Shown here: in pieces, positions 30,038 to 38,158 of the stretch
Position numbering within the stretch: the first letter of the stretch is position 1
Layout: every line of letters begins with the position of its first letter
NCBI RefSeq assembly: GCF_027105055.1
Contig: NZ_CP114264.1
Location: forward strand, 1,302,001 to 1,366,000
Source: Acinetobacter sp. TR3
Lineage (GTDB): Bacteria; Pseudomonadota; Gammaproteobacteria; Pseudomonadales; Moraxellaceae
Length of the DNA stretch: 64,000 bases
Direction: 5' to 3'
The notes under the pieces: model-generated
The model's database searches: none
What the model was told of the DNA's origin: nothing
What the model saw: the letters and a program-made list of their open reading frames with translations, nothing else
Translations under genes and position numbers: made by a program

Positions 30038-30648
30038 TCAGCTTTAGCTAACTCTGCATCAATATAGCTAATAATCATGGTGCTTAAGCCTTTGACCATT
30101 TCATCGAAACTAATTTGTGGATTAGGCAAAATGAGATGTCGTGCCACATTAAAAATACTACTATTGATACTGATATAGGCTGTAACACTCAAATTGCTCA
30201 CTTTCAAATATTTAGGGTGGCGCATCATGTATTTCATCAGAACTTCCATCAATGCCATTTCAATTTGTCCAATATAGCGTTCATATTTAAGTTCAGTTGC
30301 ATATCGTAGACAGATGAGATAACGATCATTATCACGGGTAAGTAAGTCACGGAAAGTATAGAAAATCATTTCAAATAATGGTTCTAACTCCATTTCGACA
30401 ATAATAGGTGTCAGTTCTTTAACCATGTCTAGAACTTCTTTGACAAATGATTTTGCCATTGCATCGTAGATTTCTTCTTTATTTTTAAAATATTCGTATA
30501 AAGAGCCGACGCTGACGCCTGCAATATCGGCGATGTGACGTGTTGTGGTTCCACTCGTACCATTTGTTGCAACAGCGATAAAGCCTGCTTCAATAATCGT
30601 ATCTACTGTTACTTTTGATCGAGTTTGACGTGGTTTTCGAGTAGCCAT
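30031..30648 (-). CDS. TetR-family transcriptional regulator
   Basis: 205 residues. The N-terminal helix-turn-helix is clear: RSKVTVDTIIEAGFIAVATN, then TTTRHIADIAGVSVGSLYEY and the typical FKNKEEI. The C-terminal ligand and dimer domain is not assignable to a ligand. It is divergent from the oxygenase/hydrolase operon starting at 31135 across a 486-base region holding three copies of TCCGAACA. It is therefore probably the repressor of that operon and of itself. It is convergent with the surface run and shares its terminator. Confidence 0.88.
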   Translation of the reverse strand: MATRKPRQTRSKVTVDTIIEAGFIAVATNGTSGTTTRHIADIAGVSVGSLYEYFKNKEEIYDAMAKSFVKEVLDMVKELTPIIVEMELEPLFEMIFYTFRDLLTRDNDRYLICLRYATELKYERYIGQIEMALMEVLMKYMMRHPKYLKVSNLSVTAYISINSSIFNVARHLILPNPQISFDEMVKGLSTMIISYIDAELAKAER

Positions 30649-30663
30649 AAATATTGTTATATA

Positions 30664-30685
30664 AATCCGAACATGATGTCAGATT
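30664..30685. promoter_or_regulatory. Putative TetR operator 1
   Basis: AATCCGAACAT/ATGTCAGATT, an imperfect dyad (outer AATC/GATT, inner ACAT/ATGT). It starts 16 bases upstream of the tetR start codon, a position suited to autorepression. Confidence 0.45.
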
Positions 30686-30962
30686 AGCATGCTCTACATG
30701 GAAGTAAAAGATCAGCCTACATAATCCGAACAAATAAAATTACATACTTTTGAATATCAAGTTATGCAATGTAATAAAAATAATAATTTCTTTTATATTA
30801 ATAAAAAATATAGATGACTTAAAGTTTTTTAAATCAAATAAATAATTGATATATATTATATTATTTTTAATTTTTCCCATTTGAATTTTTAATTTTAAAT
30901 AAAAATTTCTAACTTTTTATGTTGATCATTACTTCATTAAATTGATTGTTTTACCCGAATTG

Positions 30963-30984
30963 AATCCGAACATAAGATCGGTTT
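30963..30984. promoter_or_regulatory. Putative TetR operator 2
   Basis: AATCCGA, an 8-base spacer, then TCGGTTT. The CCGA/TCGG half-sites are perfectly inverted and 6 of 7 arm bases match. It is about 150 bases upstream of the 31135 start codon, where it could cover the operon promoter. Confidence 0.48.
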
Positions 30985-31134
30985 ACATTGTTTCTAGTAG
31001 GAAATTAGGTTCACAAAAATCTCCCGAATGTTTTTTCGTAACTCAAAGAATATGTAGCTATACGAAAAGAGATGAACCTGATTCAAAGAATGTAAAGGGC
31101 AAGTGACGCTCAAGTAAAGTAGGTAGGTGTAGCC

Positions 31135-32094
31135 ATGATTAGCAACACATTAATGAAAGGTTTAAGTTTATTTAAATCTAACCCGATAACTGAGCAAATT
31201 GATTTTGCAAGTAAAAAAAGTATTCCCATTCGACATTTGGCAATTGGCTTTGAAGGCAAACAGGTCGATTTATCATTTTATATGAACAATCAATTCGCGA
31301 CTATTTTCTTTGCTACGCTATCTGTATTTTTGACCTATGGTGAAGACTTAGTGATTGAAACTGCACGTCACCATCGTGATTTATTAAAAGATCCTATTTT
31401 AAGGCAGCGTGTGACGTCATTGATTGGTCAGGAAGCGATTCACTCAAAACTTCATAATGAGTTTAATGATGCAATTGTTGAGCTTGGCTATCCAGTGAGA
31501 CTGTATCGTTTCTTGGGCGAGCAATTTTTTGATCATATCTTCTTAAAATTTCCACAACCATTAAAACTTTCTTTAATGGCAGGGATTGAGCATTTTACGG
31601 CTGTATTAGCTGAATACATGATGGCACATGAGCAAAACTTCTATTTCTCTGATGACGCTAAAACACGTGCGCTTTGGATGTGGCATATGTTAGAGGAGTC
31701 TGAGCATAAAGATGTCGCTTATGATGTTTATCAAACATTAAATGGTAATTATGCACTTCGGATTTCTGGCTTCTTCCTCGCGTATTTTACCATTCTTGGC
31801 TTAATTCCATTTGCGACAACATTCGTTCCTGTTTTACGTAAGCCTCAAGAAATGTTGACTGCAAAATTCTGGAAAGATGCAAAGCGTGGAGTCAAACTCG
31901 TTTTTAGTCCTAAAGATGGCGTTTTTGGTAGCACTCAAAGCCGTATTTTTGATTATCTACGTACTGATTTTCATCCTAATGACCATGATGCATCTGCGTA
32001 TTTTGAATATTACGAAAAGAAATTATTGTCTGAAGGTGGTGCATTACATCCTTTCTTTGTTAAGGAATTTACACCTAAAGTTCAAGCTGCTTAA
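31135..32094 (+). CDS. PF10118-type predicted metal-dependent hydrolase, copy 1
   Basis: 319 residues, all-helical and rich in His/Glu. Ferritin-like metal-binding motifs are visible: GEDLVIETARHHRD, IGQEAIHSKLHNEF (E-x2-H-x3-H), AGIEHFTAVLAEYM and LEESEHKDVAYDVY. Spacing of the Glu and His residues suggests a diiron-like site, as in the PF10118 family, whose biochemical role is not established. A hydrophobic helix at about 205-230 suggests membrane association. AGGTG precedes the ATG. It is the first gene of the operon divergent from tetR, and a paralogue follows. Confidence 0.82.
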   Translation: MISNTLMKGLSLFKSNPITEQIDFASKKSIPIRHLAIGFEGKQVDLSFYMNNQFATIFFATLSVFLTYGEDLVIETARHHRDLLKDPILRQRVTSLIGQEAIHSKLHNEFNDAIVELGYPVRLYRFLGEQFFDHIFLKFPQPLKLSLMAGIEHFTAVLAEYMMAHEQNFYFSDDAKTRALWMWHMLEESEHKDVAYDVYQTLNGNYALRISGFFLAYFTILGLIPFATTFVPVLRKPQEMLTAKFWKDAKRGVKLVFSPKDGVFGSTQSRIFDYLRTDFHPNDHDASAYFEYYEKKLLSEGGALHPFFVKEFTPKVQAA

Positions 32095-32397
32095 TTTTGT
32101 TGGATAACTGACTGGTGCACAGCACAATAGTGATGATATGAGTTGGCAAAAAAGCTCAGATTCTTATGAGCGATTTGGTTCTTGTTGCCCATATTTTGCT
32201 CGTGCACTATGCAAGCAAGTTTTTCAGGAAATATCAATTTAAAAATTTTCTGAGATAAAAAAAGAGTTTTCATTGAACTTAAGTGTTTAACAATTGAAGT
32301 GTTAAATGTTGCAGAAATAATTTTATAGACAACTTTACCGTTTTAATTGCTATGTAACTCTTTGATTTTTATTTACTCTCGTTATGGGGATCACGTT
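32095..32397 (+). other. Spacer between the two hydrolase paralogues
   Basis: 303 bases without a convincing gene. It contains a short GCTCA/TGAGC stem near 32151-32171 without a U-tract, and an AT-rich leader before the next gene. A second promoter or an mRNA-processing site is possible but not demonstrable by eye. Confidence 0.35.
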
Positions 32398-33372
32398 ATG
32401 GTCGCTCAAGTTATTCGAAGTGTCTTTTCAGACAAACTAAGTACTAAATATCAGGGAATTATTCAGAACTTTGCGAATAAATCACCGATTCCCATTCGCC
32501 ATTTTGATTTTAAATTTAACCCAAATGAGTTAGATGAAAAATTTTTCTTAAATAAAGAATTGGCTACATCTTATTTTCATGCTTTATCAATTTTTCTAAC
32601 TTTTGGTGAAGATGTTGTAATTGAAACAGCGCGTCATCACCGTGACTTTATTCATGATCCAATTTTGAAGCAAAGACTTACTTCTTTGATTGGGCAGGAA
32701 GCGATTCATTCAAAAATTCATAATCAGTTCAATGATGAAGTTTTGAAAGAGAATGGTTATCCCGTTGAGCTGCTACGTGCAATTGCCGCAAAAGTTTTTG
32801 ATTATGGTATTTACAAATTACCACAGTCATTACAACTGTCATTGATGGCAGGAATTGAACATTACACGGCAGTGCTTGCTGAATTTATGATGCAGCATGA
32901 AGACTATTTACTTGGCTCACAGGATGAAAGACAACGTGCTATGTGGATGTGGCACATGTTGGAAGAATCAGAGCACAAAGATATTGCTTATGACGTATTC
33001 CTTGAATTATCGGGGGATTATTGGCTCAGAATTACGGGTTTTCTTTTAGCTAGTTTGACAATTTTAGGTGGCGTATCACTTGGCGGTTATTTGATGCCAT
33101 TCTTACGTAAGCCAAGCAATTTGTTCAATCCACGCTATATGAAAGATGTATTAGAAAGTACCGCATTATTGTTTGGTAGTGAGCGTGGCGTGTTTGGTAG
33201 TAGCTTTATGCATATCTTGGAATACTTACGTCCTAGCTTTCATCCAAATGACCACGATACTACTGCGTATATGGCGTATTACAAAGAGCGGTTACTTAAT
33301 CCTGAAACGGGATTATTGTCACCATTTTTCCTTAAAGAATTTGTACCACCTGTACGTGCAACTCACGCATAA
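32398..33372 (+). CDS. PF10118-type predicted metal-dependent hydrolase, copy 2
   Basis: 324 residues, clearly paralogous to the preceding gene: GEDVVIETARHHRD, IGQEAIHSKIHNQF, AGIEHYTAVLAEFM and LEESEHKDIAYDVF keep every putative metal ligand. The two copies share the end pattern FHPNDHD...AY. The ATG at 32398 is chosen because GGGGA lies at the right distance; an upstream in-frame start at 32347 would add 17 residues unlike copy 1. It is followed 38 bases later by the dehydrogenase gene. Confidence 0.82.
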   Translation: MVAQVIRSVFSDKLSTKYQGIIQNFANKSPIPIRHFDFKFNPNELDEKFFLNKELATSYFHALSIFLTFGEDVVIETARHHRDFIHDPILKQRLTSLIGQEAIHSKIHNQFNDEVLKENGYPVELLRAIAAKVFDYGIYKLPQSLQLSLMAGIEHYTAVLAEFMMQHEDYLLGSQDERQRAMWMWHMLEESEHKDIAYDVFLELSGDYWLRITGFLLASLTILGGVSLGGYLMPFLRKPSNLFNPRYMKDVLESTALLFGSERGVFGSSFMHILEYLRPSFHPNDHDTTAYMAYYKERLLNPETGLLSPFFLKEFVPPVRATHA

Positions 33373-33410
33373 CTTGGGCCAAGTAAATACGAAATTACTG
33401 GAAAACAAAT

Positions 33411-34235
33411 ATGAAATTATTTGGTAAAAAAGTCAAACCGAGCCAAAAAGCATTTGCTGTAGTGACTGGTGCGGGAAGTGGAATTGGTCGTAGTTTTGCA
33501 CTTGAATTGGCAAAGCGTGGTGGCACAATTGTGTGTTCAGACATCAATCTTGATGCGGCAAAAGAAACAGTAGCTTTAGTTGAAGCGCTAGGTGCAAAAG
33601 CCTTTGCCGTGCAATGTGATGTTGCGAAAGAAGAACAGGTTAATCAATTGGCTGAGCAAGCTGAACAATTGATGCAGAGCCCTGTCACTTTGGTGATTAA
33701 TAATGCAGGTATTGGTCTTGGTGGTAAGTTCGATGAAATGTCATCAGAAGACTGGAAATGGTGTATGGACATCAACCTATGGGGTGTCATCTATGGTTGT
33801 CGTGCTTTTGTACCGAAGTTCAAAAAATTAGGTCATGGTGCAATCATTAATGTTGCTTCAGCAGCATCCTTTACCGCAGCACCAGAGATGACTGTTTATA
33901 ACGTTTCCAAAGCGGGTGTACGTGCATTATCTGAAACTCTGTCAGCAGAACTTAGAAAGTCGAACATTAAGGTCAATGTACTTTGCCCAACGTTGGTTCC
34001 GACCAATATCATCAAAAATGGCAAAGTACCACATAAGGGTCTTTTAGATTATGCCTTGACTAATCTTGCATTTACGACCAGCGATAAAGTCGCAAAGTTG
34101 ACATTGGATCGTTTAGACAAAGGTGAGCTTTATACCATCCCACAAATTGATGCCAAATTATTTTGGTTGATGAAACGTACTGCACCAAATTTATATGCAA
34201 AATTTTTGGGCACATCGTACCGTTTGATGAAATAA
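33411..34235 (+). CDS. Short-chain dehydrogenase/reductase
   Basis: 274 residues of classical SDR type. The NAD(P)-binding TGAGSGIGRSF lies near the N terminus, followed by CDV, NNAG, a catalytic Ser in NVASAAS and YNVSKAG with the catalytic Tyr and Lys. Asp in CSDINL after strand 2 favours NAD over NADP. The C-terminal stretch KLFWLMKRTAPNLYAKFLG is hydrophobic and may contact membrane or an acyl substrate. Its place between the hydrolases and a Baeyer-Villiger-type monooxygenase suggests oxidation of an alcohol to the ketone used by the monooxygenase (inference). Confidence 0.88.
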   Translation: MKLFGKKVKPSQKAFAVVTGAGSGIGRSFALELAKRGGTIVCSDINLDAAKETVALVEALGAKAFAVQCDVAKEEQVNQLAEQAEQLMQSPVTLVINNAGIGLGGKFDEMSSEDWKWCMDINLWGVIYGCRAFVPKFKKLGHGAIINVASAASFTAAPEMTVYNVSKAGVRALSETLSAELRKSNIKVNVLCPTLVPTNIIKNGKVPHKGLLDYALTNLAFTTSDKVAKLTLDRLDKGELYTIPQIDAKLFWLMKRTAPNLYAKFLGTSYRLMK

Positions 34236-34318
34236 ACCCAATCGGGTAAAAGATTTTGATGACTGAAATAAGATTGAAGATACATTTATTTCAGCGCAAT
34301 AGATGAAAGGATATTTAA

Positions 34319-35839
34319 ATGACCGCTCAAGCAAAAAAATTAAATTCTGCTGACAAAAAAGCATTACCTCCACACATTTACGATACTTTTATCGTAGGTG
34401 CTGGTATTTCAGGTATTGCAACTGCAATCCGTCTTGATCAAGTGGGTTACACCAACTACAAGATTATTGAAAAAGCGACGCGTGTCGGCGGCACATGGCG
34501 TGAAAATACTTATCCTGGTTGTGGTTGTGATGTTCCATCAGCATTATATTCATACTCATTTGCACCAAGCGCTAAATGGAGTCATTTATTTGCTCGTCAG
34601 CCTGAGATCTTAAGTTATTTAGAAGAAGTTAGCGAAAAGTTCAATGTAAGTTCAAAAATTGAATTCGGTACTGAACTCACAAATGCTGCTTGGGATAAAG
34701 AGCGTAATTTATGGGTGATTGATACGAATAAAGGTCAATTCCTCTCTAAAACAGTTATTTTTGCGACGGGTCCAATCACTGAAGCTCAGATTCCAAAACT
34801 TGAAGGTTTAGAAACTTTTAAAGGCGAAATGTTCCACTCAGCAAAATGGAATCATGATTACGATCTTACAGGTAAGCGTATTGCTGTTATTGGTACAGGC
34901 GCTTCTGCGATTCAGTTCGTACCCCAGATTCAGCCTTTAGCAAAAGAGTTATATGTATATCAACGTACAGCACCTTGGGTTGTACCAAAACCTGATACTG
35001 ACTTAGGTGAAGTTAGTAAAGCATTGATTGAAAAATTCCCGTTTATCCAAAAAGCTTGGCGTAAAACGGTAGCACAATCACTCAATGCGATTAATTTTGG
35101 TTTACGTAATCCAGCGGTATTAAAGCCTGTGGGTGAGTTGGCGAAACTGATTTTACGTTTCCAAATTGAAGATGCTGAGTTACGTAAAAATGTAACTCCT
35201 AACTTTACGATTGGCTGTAAGCGTTTATTGTTCGCTAACAACTATTATCCAGCATTACAACAAGCTAATACTAAACTGATTCCACATGGTTTGGTCAAAG
35301 TGGAAGGCAACACTGTTGTATCCGCAAATGGTGAGCGTCAAGAGGTTGATGTGATTATTTGGGGTACTGGTTTTGAAGTTTCACATCCACCTATTGGTAA
35401 ACGTGTTTCAAATGAGAAAGGTGAATGCCTGAATGATTTATGGAAAAGTAGTTCTCCAGAAGCATATTTAGGTACAAGTATTGAAAATGTACCGAATGCC
35501 TTTTTAATTTTGGGTCCGAACGTATTAGTTTATGACTCATTTATTGGTTTAGCTGAAGCGCAATTGGACTATATTGTGGATGGTTTGCTTAAGATCAAAG
35601 AAAAAGGTATTAGCAAGCTAAATATCAAACCAGAAGTGATCAAGAAGCATAATGATTTGGTACAGCAACATTTGAAGACGACAGTATTCAATGCTGGTGG
35701 CTGTAAGAGTTATTATTTAGATGCAAATGGTCGTAACTTTGCAGCTTGGCCATGGTCATTAAAGCAGTTAAAACAGCGTTTAAAACGTATGGATTTGAAC
35801 GATTATCAAGTAACTTATCAAACTGAAAAGACAAACTAA
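34319..35839 (+). CDS. Flavin-containing Baeyer-Villiger-type monooxygenase
   Basis: 506 residues. The FAD-binding GAGISGIA lies near residue 26, followed by GGTWRENTYPGCGCDVPS. The fingerprint F-x-G-x3-H-x3-W is present as FKGEMFHSAKW, and the NADPH-binding GTGASAIQFVPQI follows. These are the standard markers of class B flavin monooxygenases, which insert oxygen into ketones or oxidise N/S substrates. The ATG has AAAGGA upstream. As fourth gene of the TetR-controlled operon it probably acts on the product of the adjacent dehydrogenase; substrate unknown. Confidence 0.9.
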   Translation: MTAQAKKLNSADKKALPPHIYDTFIVGAGISGIATAIRLDQVGYTNYKIIEKATRVGGTWRENTYPGCGCDVPSALYSYSFAPSAKWSHLFARQPEILSYLEEVSEKFNVSSKIEFGTELTNAAWDKERNLWVIDTNKGQFLSKTVIFATGPITEAQIPKLEGLETFKGEMFHSAKWNHDYDLTGKRIAVIGTGASAIQFVPQIQPLAKELYVYQRTAPWVVPKPDTDLGEVSKALIEKFPFIQKAWRKTVAQSLNAINFGLRNPAVLKPVGELAKLILRFQIEDAELRKNVTPNFTIGCKRLLFANNYYPALQQANTKLIPHGLVKVEGNTVVSANGERQEVDVIIWGTGFEVSHPPIGKRVSNEKGECLNDLWKSSSPEAYLGTSIENVPNAFLILGPNVLVYDSFIGLAEAQLDYIVDGLLKIKEKGISKLNIKPEVIKKHNDLVQQHLKTTVFNAGGCKSYYLDANGRNFAAWPWSLKQLKQRLKRMDLNDYQVTYQTEKTN

Positions 35840-35861
35840 TCATTAGATAAGTGATAAAAGG

Positions 35862-35906
35862 GCAGTAAATTTTATCTAAGGATAGAATTTACTGCTTATT
35901 TTTTGC
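35862..35906 (+). terminator. Terminator after the monooxygenase gene
   Basis: GCAGTAAATTTTATC pairs with GATAGAATTTACTGC (one mismatch) around a short loop, followed by TTATTTTTT. It lies 23 bases after the stop codon. The methyltransferase gene beyond may therefore be only partly co-transcribed. Confidence 0.82.
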
Positions 35907-35933
35907 ATGATAGAAATAAATTAGGAAAGAAAT

Positions 35934-36809
35934 ATGAAAGAAGGACAATCTAGCCGAACGGCGGAAGCAGCAGCAGCATTGCGCGCGAATCACTTTCAAA
36001 ATGCTGAAAATCCAGTATTTTCTGATCCTTATGCCTTTGAATTAACGAGCAAAGGCTGGAAAAAATTATTAACAACGCCTCTGACCGTAAAAGTGATGAA
36101 TTCCTCTATATTTAATCGAACACTTGGTTTATTAACGGGTCAAGTGGTGGGTCGATCACGTTATGCAGAGGATTTATTGCAGCAGGCTATCGAAGCTGGT
36201 ATCCAACAATATGTATTGGTTGGGGCAGGGCTAGATTCTTTTACACTGAGACAAGCAAAAAAACATCCTCATTTAAAAATTTTTGAAGTTGATCACCCTG
36301 ACACTCAAGCAGAGAAACAAAAAAAGTTGACTCAGCTCGATCAGGTTCCAACCAATGTTGAGTTTGTTGCAATTGATTTTGAACAAGAGTCGATTGCTGA
36401 AGCATTAGCAAAGAGCAATTTTCAAGTAGAACAACCAGCCTTCTTTTCTTGGTTAGGTACAACCCATTATCTTGAGCCACAAACGACACTTCATACCTTA
36501 AAAAGTATTAGCAGTATTGCTGCTGCAAAAAGTGAGGTGGTTATGGATTATTCAATTGATTATCGTGAATTATCTGGCGTAGAACGTTTTGGAAGTATGT
36601 TCGTTTCCCAATTCACACGGTTTTTAAAAGAACCCTTAAAAGGGCAATTTAGACCTAGAGCTTTACACCAAGCTGTAAATCAAATGGGCTATCAAGTGGC
36701 TGAAGATCTGTCTGGAGATGGTTTAAGCGAACGATATTTTAAAAATCGGGCAGATCATATTCGTCATACCATAGCGACACATATGTTGCATTTACGTTTA
36801 AAGGTATAA
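35934..36809 (+). CDS. SAM-dependent methyltransferase, leucine carboxyl methyltransferase-like
   Basis: 291 residues. It starts SSRTAEAAAALRANHF, has YVLVGAGLDSFTLR as the SAM-binding glycine motif, then FEVDHPDTQAEKQ (acidic residue for the ribose) and FSWLGTTHYL. This pattern fits the LCM/TIGR00027 family of putative O-methyltransferases. The target is unknown; polyketide and small acids are methylated by relatives. AGGAAAG precedes the ATG. A terminator separates it from the monooxygenase gene, but the strand is the same. Confidence 0.82.
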   Translation: MKEGQSSRTAEAAAALRANHFQNAENPVFSDPYAFELTSKGWKKLLTTPLTVKVMNSSIFNRTLGLLTGQVVGRSRYAEDLLQQAIEAGIQQYVLVGAGLDSFTLRQAKKHPHLKIFEVDHPDTQAEKQKKLTQLDQVPTNVEFVAIDFEQESIAEALAKSNFQVEQPAFFSWLGTTHYLEPQTTLHTLKSISSIAAAKSEVVMDYSIDYRELSGVERFGSMFVSQFTRFLKEPLKGQFRPRALHQAVNQMGYQVAEDLSGDGLSERYFKNRADHIRHTIATHMLHLRLKV

Positions 36810-36823
36810 GTTGGCATCTCAAA

Positions 36824-36849
36824 CTGCTTTAGCATATTTACTAAAGCAG
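36824..36849 (+). terminator. Hairpin after the methyltransferase gene
   Basis: CTGCTTTAG pairs perfectly with CTAAAGCAG over an 8-base loop, 14 bases after the stop. No U-tract follows, so termination efficiency is doubtful. Confidence 0.45.
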
Positions 36850-36885
36850 AGTTAGGTTATTGAAATTTGGTGGTGTTTCAAAAAT

Positions 36886-37672
36886 GGTGGTGTTTCAAAA
36901 AGTATGCTGAAAAAAACAAGCTGAACTTTGATAAAATAAGGAAATACAAATCACCCTACAAATCAAATGTCCAGCCTGCCTGAGTAACCGTATAAAGAAA
37001 AATGGCAAAAAAGTGGATGGCAAACAAAATTACCAATGTAAAGATTGCAAACGTCAATTTATTGGTGACCATGCACTGAGCTATCAAGGTTGTCATTCAG
37101 GTATCACGACAAAGATACTCCACTTAATGGTAAGAGGTAGTGGTGTAAGAGATATTGCAGAGGTTGAACGTATCAGCATTGGCAAAGTATTACGTACTTT
37201 AAGTCAATCAGAATATCAGCTTCATGCTCAACAAAGTTATTACGAATGTCTTGAAGTAGATGAGTTTTGGACGTTTGTGGGTAATAAGCAAAATAAAGAA
37301 TGGCTGATTTATGCTTACCATCGCGAATCTGGAGAAATTGTTGCTTATGTTTGGGGTAAGCGGGATTTAGCAATGGTTCAACGTCTTAAAGCTAGACTTA
37401 AAAAGCTTGGGGTTCAATATACTCGAATTGTGAGTGATCACAGGGATATTTTTATCACAGCATTTCAATGTTGCAAGCAAGTGATGGGTAAGTTTTTTAC
37501 CGTCGGTATTGAAGGTAACAATTGTAGAATTCGTCATCGAATCAGGCGTGGATTTAGGAGAAGTTGCAACTTTTCTAAAAAGCTCGAAAATCATTTTAAA
37601 GCCTTTGATTTGACTTTCTTTTACATTAATAACGTATTTGTTTAACGCCAGCATACTTTTTGAAACACCACC
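36886..37672 (+). mobile_element. IS1-family insertion sequence, copy A
   Basis: 787 bases bounded by perfect 24-base inverted repeats, GGTGGTGTTTCAAAAAGTATG... on the left and its complement at 37649-37672. It holds one transposase gene. No target duplication is visible. A second partial copy of the end (GGTGGTGTTTCAAAAA) sits at 36869-36884, just left of the element. The right end abuts a 5'-truncated IS3 transposase, so an IS1-mediated deletion of adjacent DNA is likely. Confidence 0.9.
36944..37645 (+). CDS. IS1-family transposase (copy A), non-canonical start
   Basis: About 233 codons, parallel to the 231-residue transposase of copy B at 60232. A zinc-ribbon N terminus (CPACLSNRIKKNGKK, then CKDCKRQF) is followed by a helix-turn-helix (VRDIAEVERISIGKVLRTL) and the catalytic domain (LEVDEFWTFVGNK, IVSDH, EGNNCRIRHRIRR). 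The conserved reading frame opens at 36935, and the best-placed initiator by comparison is an ATA at 36944 with AAGG before it. The first GTG is at 37013, inside the zinc ribbon. The start may be degraded, which would make the copy inactive. Confidence 0.75.
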   Translation: MQITLQIKCPACLSNRIKKNGKKVDGKQNYQCKDCKRQFIGDHALSYQGCHSGITTKILHLMVRGSGVRDIAEVERISIGKVLRTLSQSEYQLHAQQSYYECLEVDEFWTFVGNKQNKEWLIYAYHRESGEIVAYVWGKRDLAMVQRLKARLKKLGVQYTRIVSDHRDIFITAFQCCKQVMGKFFTVGIEGNNCRIRHRIRRGFRRSCNFSKKLENHFKAFDLTFFYINNVFV

Positions 37673-38130
37673 GATTTATTTAGTCGTCGAATTGTTTGTT
37701 GGCAAACCAGCCATCAAATAGACCGTCAATTGGTGTGTGACACATTTAATTATGCGCTTGCACGTCAAGGCTATCCAACGAACATCATGGTTCATTCAGA
37801 CCAAGGCAGTCAGTACTGTAGTCGTGATTTTAGAGCACTATTATTAACGAATAATTGTATTCAAAGCATGTCACGCAGCCTTGCACAGTACACTGCTCAT
37901 GCTGGGATAATGCAGTAACAGAAAGTTTTTTTCATACATTAAAAGGACATGTGGTGCATGGGAGTCTGTTTGCTACTCGAAAAGAGGCTAATGCTGTCTT
38001 GTTTGACTGTATTGAGATTTATTACAATCGAATCAGAAGGAATTCTGCAAATGGTTGGTTAAGCCCTGAAGCTTTTGAGCAGAAATATTTTAAGAATTTA
38101 GAGGGATCGGTTTTTCACAATACTGTCTAG
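37673..38130 (+). pseudogene. IS3-family transposase OrfB, 5'-truncated and frameshifted
   Basis: The fragment begins directly at the IS1 end with FSRRIVCWQTSHQIDRQLV. It continues through the rve-type core (HSDQGSQYCSRDFRALL) and then shifts frame near 37895-37900. The second frame carries CWDNAVTESFFHTLKGHVVH, KEANAVLFDCIEIYYNRIRR and the stop at 38130. The amino-terminal half and OrfA are missing. A second fragment of the same IS3 lies at 62313-62396 on the minus strand. Confidence 0.88.
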
Positions 38131-38158
38131 GATCACTAGGATCAAATAAAGCCGATTT

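Larger units (their letters stand above)
30649..31134. promoter_or_regulatory. Divergent regulatory region between tetR and the hydrolase/monooxygenase operon
   Basis: 486 very AT-rich bases without a gene. TCCGAACA occurs three times on the plus strand (about 30666, 30724 and 30965), inside longer AATCCGAACA repeats. Two of the three lie within imperfect dyads listed separately. The central part (30780-30920) is nearly pure A/T. The last 100 bases carry the leader of the 31135 gene. Confidence 0.55.

Noticed and set aside
30780..30920. Low-complexity AT-rich stretch as a possible replication origin or attachment site
   Set aside because: No iterons, DnaA boxes or integrase gene nearby; such stretches are common in Acinetobacter intergenic DNA.
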